From positions 1 through 10,659 of the forward strand of contig JAUVCJ010000059.1 of the NCBI GenBank assembly GCA_030595765.1: a DNA stretch of 10,659 nt, read 5' to 3'. This DNA is from Thermoplasmatota archaeon. Lineage in GTDB: Archaea; Thermoplasmatota; Thermoplasmata; GCA-020350865; JAUVCJ01. The translations under genes were made by a program, and so were the position numbers. This document shows, one piece after another, positions 1 through 8,482 of the stretch. Each line of letters begins with the position of its first letter. The stretch's first letter is position 1. Below the pieces are notes generated by a model that searched no databases, was not told where the DNA came from, and worked only from the letters and a program-made list of their open reading frames with translations.

Positions 1-3000
1 CCTGAATGGGTGATGTATCTTGAAAGAAATGGATTGAAGACACTAGGATACCTGCCCAGTTATACATACGTGTTCCATTCCGAGCAAGATCCAAGTTCAA
101 TGCTAGATAGCTTGGATTTCGTAAGATGGCATGGAGCATACCACCCTGGATTCAAGCTGGCGCCTACAATGATCGATGCCACAGGAACCGAAGAGGTCAG
201 GATCGTGGTCTTCGACTCTCCTGGTGACGTACTTGTACGGGTGGGTTTGGAAGTGGAGAAGGCCGGAGGAGTTATCACTTCCTGGGGCGAGGACAACCTG
301 GTTCTTCTGGCTCATGTGCAGGCCAAGTACATCCAGGCAATATCCAGAATACCAGAGGTGCAGTGGATCGAGGAAGACTCTCAACCCACATCTTTGATGA
401 ACAACATCCGCATCACAACCGGAGCCTCCATGGTTCATTCTCTGAACTTCAGAGGAGAGGGCATCGTTGGCGAGGTCAAGGATGATGGCTTCGACCTGGA
501 CCATCCAGATTATAGAAACAAGATATTGGGAGTCGAAGGTGGGTCTACAGATGAGGCACATGGCTCCTGCACCTTTGGCATAGTGTTCGCAACAGGTTCG
601 AAGAATGGTGCGGCTCAGGGCATGCTTCCAGGAGCACTAGGGGTGTTCAGTACCAACACTGTTGGCAGGAAAAGATCCATAACAACCCTTGTCGAGACGT
701 ACAATGGGGTGTTCCAGAGCAACTCATGGAGCTCGGGTTTCACTGACGGCACCTATACCAGCCAATCCCAGGAGAACGATCAGGCAATTCTCGATTATGG
801 TGTGACTATGCTCTATGCAGCAGGAAACTCCAACACTGGCGTTCGCGAGTCCTCGATATCAAGAGATTGTAGCTCCAAGAACGTGATATGTGTTGGCGGT
901 GTCTTCCACTACGATAACCTTGACTCATCTGACGACGAATGGAAAACGTGGGGTCCCGGAAGCACTCCTAGCCAAGGACCAACTGCAGATGGTAGAGTCA
1001 AACCGGATGTAGCTGGGCCCTTTGATGCCATCTACACCACCGATAGCGTGGACGGCGACATGAATGATGGTTACTCCAGCGGGAACTATACCAGCAATTT
1101 CGGTGGCACCAGCGGTGCAACTCCCATTGTCGCCGGAGGTGTGGGGCTGATCTATCAGATGTATAAAACAAATTTTTTTCAGAATAATCCAAATCAAACC
1201 GTTGCCAAGTCCGCAACGGTAAAGGCCATGCTCATTGCCGATGCTACCCAACTGCCCCTGGACAGAGCTAACAGGAACCAGCAGGGGTGGGGCGTAATAG
1301 ATTTAGAGAACATAGAGAAAGTAGGGGCAAAACATTTCATTGTAAACGGCAACAGCTCACTCAATAATAGCCAGACCAGAACCTACTCTGTGGAAGCAGA
1401 CTCAGGAGGAGTACCAATGAAGATAACACTGGTATGGGACGATGCTGCAGCCCAGGCTGGTGCCGAGAAGACATTGGTTAATGACCTGGATCTGCTTGTT
1501 ACATCGCCAAACGACGACGTCTACAAGGGTAATTACGGCCTCGACGATGCAATATGGTCTGAGACTAACGGAGACCACGATAGAAAGAACAACGTTGAGA
1601 ACGTGTTCATCAAGAGTCCAAGGAGCGGTACCTGGACGATTGAGATCAAAGGCTATAACGTTGTTCAGGACACCGACCCGGCCTCCGGCATAAACCAGGA
1701 CTTTTCACTTGTGGTATCTTCAGTTAGAGTTAGGGATTATGACCTGATGTGGAAGCGCATCACCACCCCGGATGTTATTCAAGAAGGTGAGGCCATCGTA
1801 ATAGATGCTCAGGTCTATAATGCTGGGGCATTGATTGCTAAGGAATATCAAGTGGAAGTCCGAATATTCGACAGCATGAAAAACGAGGTGTTCTTCAGAA
1901 GGGATGATTATGTCAACCTCAGCACATATCAGACATTACCGATTACCTGGGATACTGGTTCCCTTTTCGCAGAGGTTTATAATATCAAGCTAAGAATCAT
2001 TTTCAAAGAAGATGAGAACCCCACCAATAACATGTGGGAGGGAGATCGATACGTAGTATATCCTGTATTTTCCGAGGATGTGGAGACTGACGGCAATAAC
2101 TGGAGCACCTATCGCAGGGCAGCTGGAGGAGGCAACCTTTCACTCTGGCATAAAACCTCCTCCGAGAGTGTTAGCCCCACCCACTCGTGGTACTGTAGTA
2201 TGGATAAGCTGGAAAACATTACCGAGGATCAGTATCTGCCCCTAATAGATGACCATTTGGAGTCTCCTTGGATAAATATCACCGGGCTTGAAACCATATA
2301 CCTTCAGTTTGACCATTACTATAATTTAGACAATTCCTCCATATTCGGATTGAAATCATCTGACCAGGGATTCATCGAGGTCAGGGGGAACGGTATATCC
2401 TGGTGGGACAGGGTCGAGGTGTTCCCGAATGCAAACCCCATGAATGGCTGGGAGCATGTGCTCATAGACCTGACCTACATGAAATATAATTTCGAGGAGA
2501 TCCAGATCAGATTTCATCTCTCATCCGATATAATATTCACAAGCTGGGGATGGTACATTGATAACATCCTAGTAGGCGGCAAGATGCCTCATTACACCTT
2601 CACCACCCATTATATGAGCCCCACCACTCTGGATCTGTATCCAGGTGAGGAGGGACAATACAAGTTCAAGATCGTCAGCACCAGCAACACATATTCTAAC
2701 TTCCTGCTGTACACCAGTGATGTCGATGTCGAGGATTGGATTCAGGATTGGAACCCATCGGTAGTGAATAAGTCCTATGCCCTCAGCCCGGAGATAGATA
2801 GATGGAGCATGCTCAGGGTCAAAGCCCCAACAACGCTTGATGCCGGCCACTACAACTTTGAGATGACTGTTGACATGAAGATGATGGACAACGAAGATAA
2901 CATCACCAACTCAAGAAAGATGTTGTATTTCGATGCAAACATCCTGCCAAAATATTCATTGGGCTTCAGTAACACACAGAGCGCCCTAAACGACTCCCTA

Positions 3001-5871
3001 TTAGTACAGCCTGGAGAGGATTTCAGATGGGTACTGAATGTTGAAAATCTTGGAAATGCTCTGGATATTTTTACCCTTAACACCAGCACCAACCAAACTA
3101 GTGAGAGCCAGGATTGGGAACATATCCTCTCCCACACACAAAGACTGGTCACTCCGTTCGGAACCTCCATTATCATCATCAGCGGCAGCGTACCAGAGGA
3201 TGCCATGGCAGGGGACTTTTACAACATCACTCTTAATGGAGTATCCCAGGAGAATGGTAGTATCAATTCAATCTATCAATTACAGATTGTTGTTGCTCAA
3301 CTCCATCGCTACACGCTTTCAAGCCAGCATTTTGCAGCACCGCCCTTACTGGTTCCAGACGAGAGCATGAGTCTGACCATGACACTCACGAACCTTGGAA
3401 ACCTGCCTGAGAGTATAAATATCTCCATGAACAGCACGGCCCTTCTAGGATGGCAGGTGGAGCTTCCCCAAAGTGCCCCGTATCTGATATATAGCCTGAA
3501 TCCTGGGGAAAGCGTTAATATAAACATGCTCATAAAAGCGCCTTTCAGGGTGGTTGCAGGCAATTATCTGGTTGCCTTTTTGGACTGCAATGGTTCCAAC
3601 ATTTTCTTTCACCAGGATGTGTTCGTTAATATTGCCAAAGTGGGGCAAATCAACGCGCAAATGGGTGGAGGCACGCTTTCAGGCATGCCTGGACAGAAGC
3701 TTCTCTTCCCTGCTGTATTTGATAGTTCACTAAATTACCAGGAAGCTATTGAGTTTGCCATAGATTCCCCTGATGGGTGGTACGTGGAGATATTCTCCGA
3801 CTCTAACCCTACTGTGCCACTCAACGATGGGACGGGCGATGGCCTGGTAGATAGTGGTTACCTTCTACCATACCCAGGCGAAATGAAATATAGGATATCC
3901 CTAATGGTGCCCCCAACTGCCCAGGCAGATGCCAATACCACAGTTGGCGTGAGCTTCTATCAGCATGGCCTTACAACACCGATTGCCACCACACATTACA
4001 GAGGAGAGGTTCTGGCAAGCCATATATATCTCCTTCAAAGCGACTACAATCAGGTTCAGGCCGAGGCCGGAGAGATCATTGAATATACAGTGACCCTAAC
4101 CAACCTGGCCAACGTTGCTCAAAGCTTCGAATTGGAGGTCAACCTCAGTACAAACTGGACATCTTCAACCCAGGTGTCATCCACCGGCCTTCCGCTAAAT
4201 GACAACAACGGGAACGGCTACACTGACACCGGCATACTGGCACCATTCAATGGCAAGGTGTCGCTATCAATTCGGGTATGGGTACCAGTTAGTGCAAGTG
4301 CTTTCCAGAGCAATGTTATCAAAGTAAGAGCTACCAGCCCGATCTTGGAGGTAAAATACATCCATCTTGGAGCAAGTGTTCTTCCACACTTCTCCATTGA
4401 TGCGGATATTTTGGAGGAGATGAATGGCCCCCCTGGCAACTGGCTCAAGACCCCCCTTAACCTTACGAACTTTGGCAATTTCAATGGGCCCTACTACATA
4501 ACGCTTCTTGGAGGAACATCCTGGGATGTCACAGTCGACAATCAGACCATAGACACCACTTCTCCAATAAGCCTCACGAGCATTCAAATGTCTGGAGGAT
4601 GGACAAATGTGCTTCTTGGCATATTCATCCCCCACGATGCAAATGAGGGCGCTACCCAGGCCCTTCGCTTCCAGGTGCATTCACCACTAACTCAGGGTGC
4701 TTCTGAAGTCTTTGAATTGAGGGTCGTAGCCTCCAAAACAGGTGGATTGGCAGTTAGAGGAGAAGGAGCCAATGTTACCAGCAAGCCAGATAGGGTGGAG
4801 ACGTTTGCATTCACACTCATTAACAACCTCAACGGCGAGAGAGTGGTGGAGCTTAGATCTTCGGCTACCTATTCCTGGAGCGTGGAGTTCCTGGATACCC
4901 TACAAAGGCCACTAAGGGACACGAATGGAGACTCAAAAATAGATTCAGGCCCACTAGCACCCTTTGGTGGGCAGAAGGTCATACTCTTCAGGGTCTATAT
5001 ACCAGCCACTGCACCTGCAGGCAGGATCAATATTATAGAGGTCATTCCCAATGCAGAAGGAGAAAACCTTGCCAAGTTCACGTATAACATCGAGGTTGAG
5101 GATACCGGTGAGGTGGAGCTAGTCGCCATAGGAGCCAGCTCGGCCATTGGAAAACCAGGAGAGACTGTCGAGTTCGAGTTCAGCCTGAAAAATCACAAGA
5201 ACAAGGAGGAGAGCGTCAATGTGTGGTTAGAGGTATCACTCTCCTGGAACCCAACTCTTCTTACAGCTGGAGGCCAAGATTTCCCTGCACAGTTTGCACT
5301 TGCACCCTTCAATGGCCAGAAAAATGGCAGGATCAGGATCAACATCCCCTCTGGCGCAGAAGCATACTCCACCAACGTGCTGGTGCTACGGGTTCAGACG
5401 GTTTCCGACCTGCAGAGCCTATCCAGAACCTTCCAGGTTCAGACTGACGTTCTGAAGAAGATAGCCATGGACCCAGTAGGAGACATCAGCCTGAATCCTG
5501 GACAAACTACCTTCATACCGGTCAGGGTGCAAAATTACGGCAATACCGCTGACCTTGTGGAACTAGATCTGGAGAACATCCAGGGATGGATCACACACCT
5601 AACACCATCTGCCATTTATCTGAACCCGGGTGAGATCGGATACTTCAATGTGTCCCTATTTGTACCTGTAAATGCAGAGCCCGGAGCTTATTCGTTCAAC
5701 ATGAGCGCAAGTGGCACCGACCAGAGCGGCGTGGTTAGCCTGGAGGTCCTGAGCCAGACCCCATCAGGCATGGAACCGCTAATGCTTCTGATGCTTATAG
5801 CCCCTGCAGCAGTGATTGCGGCCTGTGTTGGCATTGTAGCCATCCACATGAAGAGAAAGCGAGCCATTTGA
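1..5871 (+). CDS. Giant membrane-anchored S8 (subtilisin/Kp43-like) protease, 5'-truncated
   Basis: This is an extracellular serine protease whose first codons lie outside the window. The frame is open to base 1 (P-E-W before the GTG at 10) and no signal peptide is seen. Residues are counted from the codon at 10. Residues 1-130 resemble an S8 propeptide (VRWHGAYHPGFKL; IPEVQWIEE). The catalytic domain spans about 135-437: Asp158 in VKDDG, His184 in HGSCTFG, oxyanion Asn273 in AAGN and Ser368 in GGTSGATP, so the triad is complete. At about 440-573 a Kp43-type jelly-roll P-domain follows (LVWDD, LVNDLDLLVTSP, NNVENV), then a CARDB-like domain (574-685), a MAM/jelly-roll-like domain (687-858) and about nine Ig-like NEW3-type modules (860-1916). 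One helix (about 1924-1946) plus KRKR anchors the C-terminus. Many N-x-S/T sequons suggest glycosylation. The family call is firm; the natural substrate is unknown. No operon partner is visible downstream, because the next gene has its own promoter. Confidence 0.93.
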   Translation, partial: PEWVMYLERNGLKTLGYLPSYTYVFHSEQDPSSMLDSLDFVRWHGAYHPGFKLAPTMIDATGTEEVRIVVFDSPGDVLVRVGLEVEKAGGVITSWGEDNLVLLAHVQAKYIQAISRIPEVQWIEEDSQPTSLMNNIRITTGASMVHSLNFRGEGIVGEVKDDGFDLDHPDYRNKILGVEGGSTDEAHGSCTFGIVFATGSKNGAAQGMLPGALGVFSTNTVGRKRSITTLVETYNGVFQSNSWSSGFTDGTYTSQSQENDQAILDYGVTMLYAAGNSNTGVRESSISRDCSSKNVICVGGVFHYDNLDSSDDEWKTWGPGSTPSQGPTADGRVKPDVAGPFDAIYTTDSVDGDMNDGYSSGNYTSNFGGTSGATPIVAGGVGLIYQMYKTNFFQNNPNQTVAKSATVKAMLIADATQLPLDRANRNQQGWGVIDLENIEKVGAKHFIVNGNSSLNNSQTRTYSVEADSGGVPMKITLVWDDAAAQAGAEKTLVNDLDLLVTSPNDDVYKGNYGLDDAIWSETNGDHDRKNNVENVFIKSPRSGTWTIEIKGYNVVQDTDPASGINQDFSLVVSSVRVRDYDLMWKRITTPDVIQEGEAIVIDAQVYNAGALIAKEYQVEVRIFDSMKNEVFFRRDDYVNLSTYQTLPITWDTGSLFAEVYNIKLRIIFKEDENPTNNMWEGDRYVVYPVFSEDVETDGNNWSTYRRAAGGGNLSLWHKTSSESVSPTHSWYCSMDKLENITEDQYLPLIDDHLESPWINITGLETIYLQFDHYYNLDNSSIFGLKSSDQGFIEVRGNGISWWDRVEVFPNANPMNGWEHVLIDLTYMKYNFEEIQIRFHLSSDIIFTSWGWYIDNILVGGKMPHYTFTTHYMSPTTLDLYPGEEGQYKFKIVSTSNTYSNFLLYTSDVDVEDWIQDWNPSVVNKSYALSPEIDRWSMLRVKAPTTLDAGHYNFEMTVDMKMMDNEDNITNSRKMLYFDANILPKYSLGFSNTQSALNDSLLVQPGEDFRWVLNVENLGNALDIFTLNTSTNQTSESQDWEHILSHTQRLVTPFGTSIIIISGSVPEDAMAGDFYNITLNGVSQENGSINSIYQLQIVVAQLHRYTLSSQHFAAPPLLVPDESMSLTMTLTNLGNLPESINISMNSTALLGWQVELPQSAPYLIYSLNPGESVNINMLIKAPFRVVAGNYLVAFLDCNGSNIFFHQDVFVNIAKVGQINAQMGGGTLSGMPGQKLLFPAVFDSSLNYQEAIEFAIDSPDGWYVEIFSDSNPTVPLNDGTGDGLVDSGYLLPYPGEMKYRISLMVPPTAQADANTTVGVSFYQHGLTTPIATTHYRGEVLASHIYLLQSDYNQVQAEAGEIIEYTVTLTNLANVAQSFELEVNLSTNWTSSTQVSSTGLPLNDNNGNGYTDTGILAPFNGKVSLSIRVWVPVSASAFQSNVIKVRATSPILEVKYIHLGASVLPHFSIDADILEEMNGPPGNWLKTPLNLTNFGNFNGPYYITLLGGTSWDVTVDNQTIDTTSPISLTSIQMSGGWTNVLLGIFIPHDANEGATQALRFQVHSPLTQGASEVFELRVVASKTGGLAVRGEGANVTSKPDRVETFAFTLINNLNGERVVELRSSATYSWSVEFLDTLQRPLRDTNGDSKIDSGPLAPFGGQKVILFRVYIPATAPAGRINIIEVIPNAEGENLAKFTYNIEVEDTGEVELVAIGASSAIGKPGETVEFEFSLKNHKNKEESVNVWLEVSLSWNPTLLTAGGQDFPAQFALAPFNGQKNGRIRINIPSGAEAYSTNVLVLRVQTVSDLQSLSRTFQVQTDVLKKIAMDPVGDISLNPGQTTFIPVRVQNYGNTADLVELDLENIQGWITHLTPSAIYLNPGEIGYFNVSLFVPVNAEPGAYSFNMSASGTDQSGVVSLEVLSQTPSGMEPLMLLMLIAPAAVIAACVGIVAIHMKRKRAI
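2587..5757 (+). repeat. About nine tandem Ig-like (NEW3/CARDB-type) modules in the protease stalk
   Basis: These are protein-level repeats of about 100-125 residues, counted from the codon at base 10. Approximate starts are 860, 984, 1098, 1212, 1337, 1460, 1576, 1699 and 1817. Shared features are an early PGE/PGQ turn, a strand ending in N-x-G-N or N-L-x-N (NLGNALD, NLGNLPE, NLANVAQ, NFGNFNG, NYGNTAD), a central W, and a late strand ending in a P-x-x-A-x-A-G-like motif (VPEDAMAG, VPVNAEPG). This is the usual pattern of NEW3 and related adhesive beta-sandwiches. Three modules carry an Asp-rich loop (3826-3852, 4201-4227, 4918-4944). They probably form a long stalk that lifts the catalytic domain off the membrane or binds polymers. 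Module boundaries were judged by eye. Confidence 0.75.
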
Positions 5872-5890
5872 TAGGCCAGTTTGGGTCTGT

Positions 5891-5903
5891 GGGAACTTTT
5901 AAG
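5891..5903 (+). promoter_or_regulatory. Candidate TATA promoter of the ferredoxin-reductase operon
   Basis: A purine-rich BRE-like GGGAAC is followed by CTTTTAAG (TATA-like, 5896-5903). With usual archaeal spacing, transcription would start near 5922-5928, leaving a leader of about 25-30 bases that holds AAGGGA (5935-5940) upstream of the ATG at 5953. It lies in the 81-bp gap after the protease stop. This is a pattern match only. Confidence 0.5.
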
Positions 5904-5952
5904 TCTATTCAAGGCTTCTACGACCCTCATAGCCAAGGGAGCGTAAATCACA

Positions 5953-6138
5953 ATGGTAATGGAAGTAGATTATACAGTTTGCATGCATTGCGGAGCCTGC
6001 GTTGGAAGTTGTCCGCTAAACGCCATGTTCCTTCATGAGACCAGGCTTGAGTTCCTGGAAAACTGCAATTCCTGCGGGATATGCGAGAAGGTCTGCCCTG
6101 TCGGCGCGATCACCGGGAGTGGAAGGGTGGAGGGCTAA
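5953..6138 (+). CDS. Small 2x[4Fe-4S] ferredoxin
   Basis: This is a 61-residue cytoplasmic electron carrier. Two complete clostridial-type cluster motifs are visible: Cys10-x2-Cys13-x2-Cys16-x3-Cys20-Pro and Cys38-x2-Cys41-x2-Cys44-x3-Cys48-Pro. The length is normal for a minimal two-cluster ferredoxin, with no extra domain. The start is the ATG at 5953; an in-frame ATG two codons later is also possible. It is first in a tight operon, 28 bases ahead of the geranylgeranyl reductase. In Methanosarcina acetivorans a ferredoxin encoded next to the geranylgeranyl reductase was shown to support full reduction of archaeal lipids. By analogy, this protein probably feeds electrons to the downstream reductase(s). 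The fold is near certain; the partner is inferred from position. Confidence 0.95.
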   Translation: MVMEVDYTVCMHCGACVGSCPLNAMFLHETRLEFLENCNSCGICEKVCPVGAITGSGRVEG

Positions 6139-6153
6139 AGCCCCCAGAACAAA

Positions 6154-6157
6154 GGAG
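6154..6157 (+). promoter_or_regulatory. Ribosome-binding site fixing the reductase start
   Basis: GGAG within AAAGGAGCTG sits 9 bases before the ATG at 6167. It rejects the upstream in-frame ATG at 6035, which would add 44 residues that overlap the ferredoxin gene and precede the N-terminal Rossmann strand. Confidence 0.75.
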
Positions 6158-6166
6158 CTGAAGATT

Positions 6167-7354
6167 ATGGAAAAGTTCGACGTGGTCATTGTTGGCGGAG
6201 GACCAGCAGGAACCCTGACCGGATGGCATGCGGCAAGGGCTGGAGCAAGTGTGCTCATACTGGAAAAACGCCAGGAAGTTGGTTCACCTATCAGGTGCGG
6301 CGAGGGTCTGGACAAGCGAGGCATAGAAAAGATAGGCCTAACACCCAGCAAGAAATGGATCGCACATGAGGTCAAAGGCGCCCACATAATTGCTCCCAAT
6401 GGCATGAAGCTGAAGCTGACAGAGGGCCAGGCCGGCAACGAGGTGGGTTATGTCGTCAACAGGGACGTGTTCGATAAGGAGATGGCAAAGCTTGCCATTG
6501 ATGCAGGCGCCCAGCTGAGGGTAAAGACCTCGGTGGTTGAACTGTTACGCAAGGACGGCAAGGTGAATGGGGTCAGGACCAAGTTCATGGGAAAGATAAA
6601 AGACATTGAGGCAGGGATAGTGGTTGGTGCTGACGGTTACGAGAGCCAGATAGGCAGATGGGCCGGAATAGACACAAATCTCAAGCCAAAGGACATGTTC
6701 TCCTGCTTCCAGTATCACATGGTCAACATAGACATTGACCCTGATTACAACGATTTTTATCTGGGAAGCTGTGCACCAGGCGGATATGCCTGGATGTTTG
6801 TCAAGGGCCCAGACGAGGCAAACGTGGGTCTAGGTGTCCAGGGCACCAAACTGCACAAAAGAGGGGATGTAAAAAGAATTCTCGATGATTTCGTTAAAAG
6901 CGTTCCAGGCCTGGCAAAGGGCAAGGCGATATCCCACATTGCAGGAGCGATAAGCGCCTGCGCCCCGCTTGATTGTGTCACTGCCGATGGTATACTGCTA
7001 ATTGGCGATGCCGCCAGAATGATAGACCCGATTACAGGAGGAGGCATCATCAATGCAGGGCTGGCTGCTAAACCGGCAGGCGAAGTGGCAGCTGAAGCAG
7101 TGGCGGTTGGGGATACCTCCAAGGAGTTCCTCCAGAAGTACGAAAAGGGATGGAGAGCTCTTATCGAGAACAAGCTATGGCGCAACTATATGGCCAAAGA
7201 GAAGGTGACCACCTTCAGCGATGATACATTCAACAAGATAATTGAGGCCATCAAGGACGCTGACATGAGCCAGATATCATCTCTGGAACTGTTTAAAGCT
7301 GTCCAGGCCAAGTACCCTGAACTTGTCAAGGACTTCGAGGACCTTTTGATGTAG
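6167..7354 (+). CDS. Digeranylgeranylglycerophospholipid reductase (geranylgeranyl reductase family)
   Basis: This 395-residue FAD enzyme is of normal family length. It reduces the double bonds of geranylgeranyl chains in archaeal ether lipids at the membrane. The N-terminus has the dinucleotide fold VVIVGGGPAG (Gly10, Gly12, Gly15) with Glu33 (ILEKR) for the FAD ribose. Family marks follow: SPIRCGEGL (40-48, with Cys44), GADG (154-157), PGGYAWMF (204-211), and the second FAD motif LLIGDAARMIDP (Asp281) running into GGGI. The isoprenoid-site motif is usually PxxYxWxFP; here the last Pro is Val212. The start is set by GGAG at 6154. It lies 28 bases after the ferredoxin and 14 bases before a second FAD oxidoreductase, so the three are probably co-transcribed. 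The family is very likely; a role on menaquinone or other polyprenyl chains is possible. Confidence 0.92.
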   Translation: MEKFDVVIVGGGPAGTLTGWHAARAGASVLILEKRQEVGSPIRCGEGLDKRGIEKIGLTPSKKWIAHEVKGAHIIAPNGMKLKLTEGQAGNEVGYVVNRDVFDKEMAKLAIDAGAQLRVKTSVVELLRKDGKVNGVRTKFMGKIKDIEAGIVVGADGYESQIGRWAGIDTNLKPKDMFSCFQYHMVNIDIDPDYNDFYLGSCAPGGYAWMFVKGPDEANVGLGVQGTKLHKRGDVKRILDDFVKSVPGLAKGKAISHIAGAISACAPLDCVTADGILLIGDAARMIDPITGGGIINAGLAAKPAGEVAAEAVAVGDTSKEFLQKYEKGWRALIENKLWRNYMAKEKVTTFSDDTFNKIIEAIKDADMSQISSLELFKAVQAKYPELVKDFEDLLM

Positions 7355-7368
7355 GGCGGTAATGGCAA

Positions 7369-8430
7369 ATGGCAACGGAAATACTTGGGGCAGGGCTTTC
7401 CGGACTTACTGCAGCCATCAACCTGGCTCTTGAAGGCCACGAGGTTGTGGTCCATGAGAAAAGAGGGTCAGTTGGGGCTCACACCCACATGAACTATCAG
7501 GGCCTGCTCAGAACCAAGGGAGATATCGCAGGTTACCTGAAAAGCTGGAACCTGGAGCTGAAATTCCATAACATGCCTCTGACAAAGGCGATCCTGTGCA
7601 CCAGGAACAGGGACATAAGGGATGTAACTCTAACAGAACCCATCGATTTTGTGCGAAGGGGTGGGAAAGAATCCCTTGAGGATGGGCTTTACATTCAGGC
7701 CAAAGCCCTGGGAGTGAAATTCAAGTTCAATACCCAACTGAAGCATGCCAGAATAATGGCAACAGGCAGAAGCAGGTGTGACATGGCTGCCTACGGTGCC
7801 ATCTACGAGGGAATTGATTATCCCGACGATACGTTTCTCTACATGCATGATGACAGATACTCACCAAGGGGTTGGTACCTGTACGTCACCCCATTTCCAG
7901 GAGGGTTGGTCAAGGTTGTAAACTGCACCTCCCAGCCCTATGTCAAGCAGACGAAGATGCTCTACTACAAGGCTCTGAAGGAGAGAAAGATACTCGCAGA
8001 CCTCATTGGAGATAAGAAGCCGGTCTCGACCTTCGGTGGTTTTGGCGGAGCCTATTTCCCAAAGAGCGCGGTCATTGCAAACAGGCTCTACATTGGTGAG
8101 GCCGCTGGCTTTCAGGACCCGTTCAGGGGATTTGGCATGAACTATGCCCTGGAGTCCGGATATCTTGCAGCCCAGGCCATACTGAAGGAACAGGACTACG
8201 ATGTTCTATGGAAGAAGCACTTCGAGAAACAGATAAAGTCCGACCTATACCGCAGATATGCCATGCTTACATTCGGGGACAGGGCGATAGAGCACGCATT
8301 CCGCAACATCAAGGATGGAGATACGACCAACATCAACAAAACCAACCCCAGCGGTTGGAAGGGAAAGTTACTGAAGGAGAGCTTCTACAGGCTGGAACTT
8401 TTCCATCATGCCAGGACCGGCATGTGGTAG
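7369..8430 (+). CDS. FAD-dependent oxidoreductase, diverged geranylgeranyl-reductase-like paralogue
   Basis: This protein has 353 residues. The N-terminal Rossmann motif is ILGAGLSGLTAA (Gly7, Gly9, Gly12), followed by Glu30 in VVVHEKR. The later FAD motif LYIGEAAGFQDPFRGFG (240-256) has Glu244 where the family normally has Asp, and it keeps the GFG and ALESG segments. PRGWYLYVTPFPGG (166-179) may correspond to the YxWxFP substrate motif. The start is the ATG at 7369: an ATG at 7362 is out of frame, and GGGCGG (7354-7359) serves as the ribosome site. It follows the reductase by 14 bases, so co-expression is likely. It may reduce isoprenoid chains with different specificity, or take electrons from the same ferredoxin. 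The exact reaction cannot be read from the sequence. The C-terminal 80 residues are basic and lack a recognised domain. Confidence 0.8.
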   Translation: MATEILGAGLSGLTAAINLALEGHEVVVHEKRGSVGAHTHMNYQGLLRTKGDIAGYLKSWNLELKFHNMPLTKAILCTRNRDIRDVTLTEPIDFVRRGGKESLEDGLYIQAKALGVKFKFNTQLKHARIMATGRSRCDMAAYGAIYEGIDYPDDTFLYMHDDRYSPRGWYLYVTPFPGGLVKVVNCTSQPYVKQTKMLYYKALKERKILADLIGDKKPVSTFGGFGGAYFPKSAVIANRLYIGEAAGFQDPFRGFGMNYALESGYLAAQAILKEQDYDVLWKKHFEKQIKSDLYRRYAMLTFGDRAIEHAFRNIKDGDTTNINKTNPSGWKGKLLKESFYRLELFHHARTGMW

Positions 8431-8482
8431 TCTGTGGGTGCCAGGGTCTTTGCATGAGGCTCATAGATAACGAAAATAATGC

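Noticed and set aside
10..12. GTG at 10 as the true start of the protease
   Set aside because: The frame is open to the window edge, and the protein would lack a signal peptide and the beginning of its propeptide. The gene is best treated as truncated.
1173..1179. Run of seven T inside the protease as a terminator or frameshift site
   Set aside because: The reading frame and S8 domain continue normally on both sides, so this is ordinary coding sequence.
6035..6166. Upstream in-frame ATG that would extend the lipid reductase by 44 residues
   Set aside because: It overlaps the ferredoxin gene, the added residues are Arg-rich and unlike the family, and a clear GGAG site precedes the ATG at 6167 next to the Rossmann motif.
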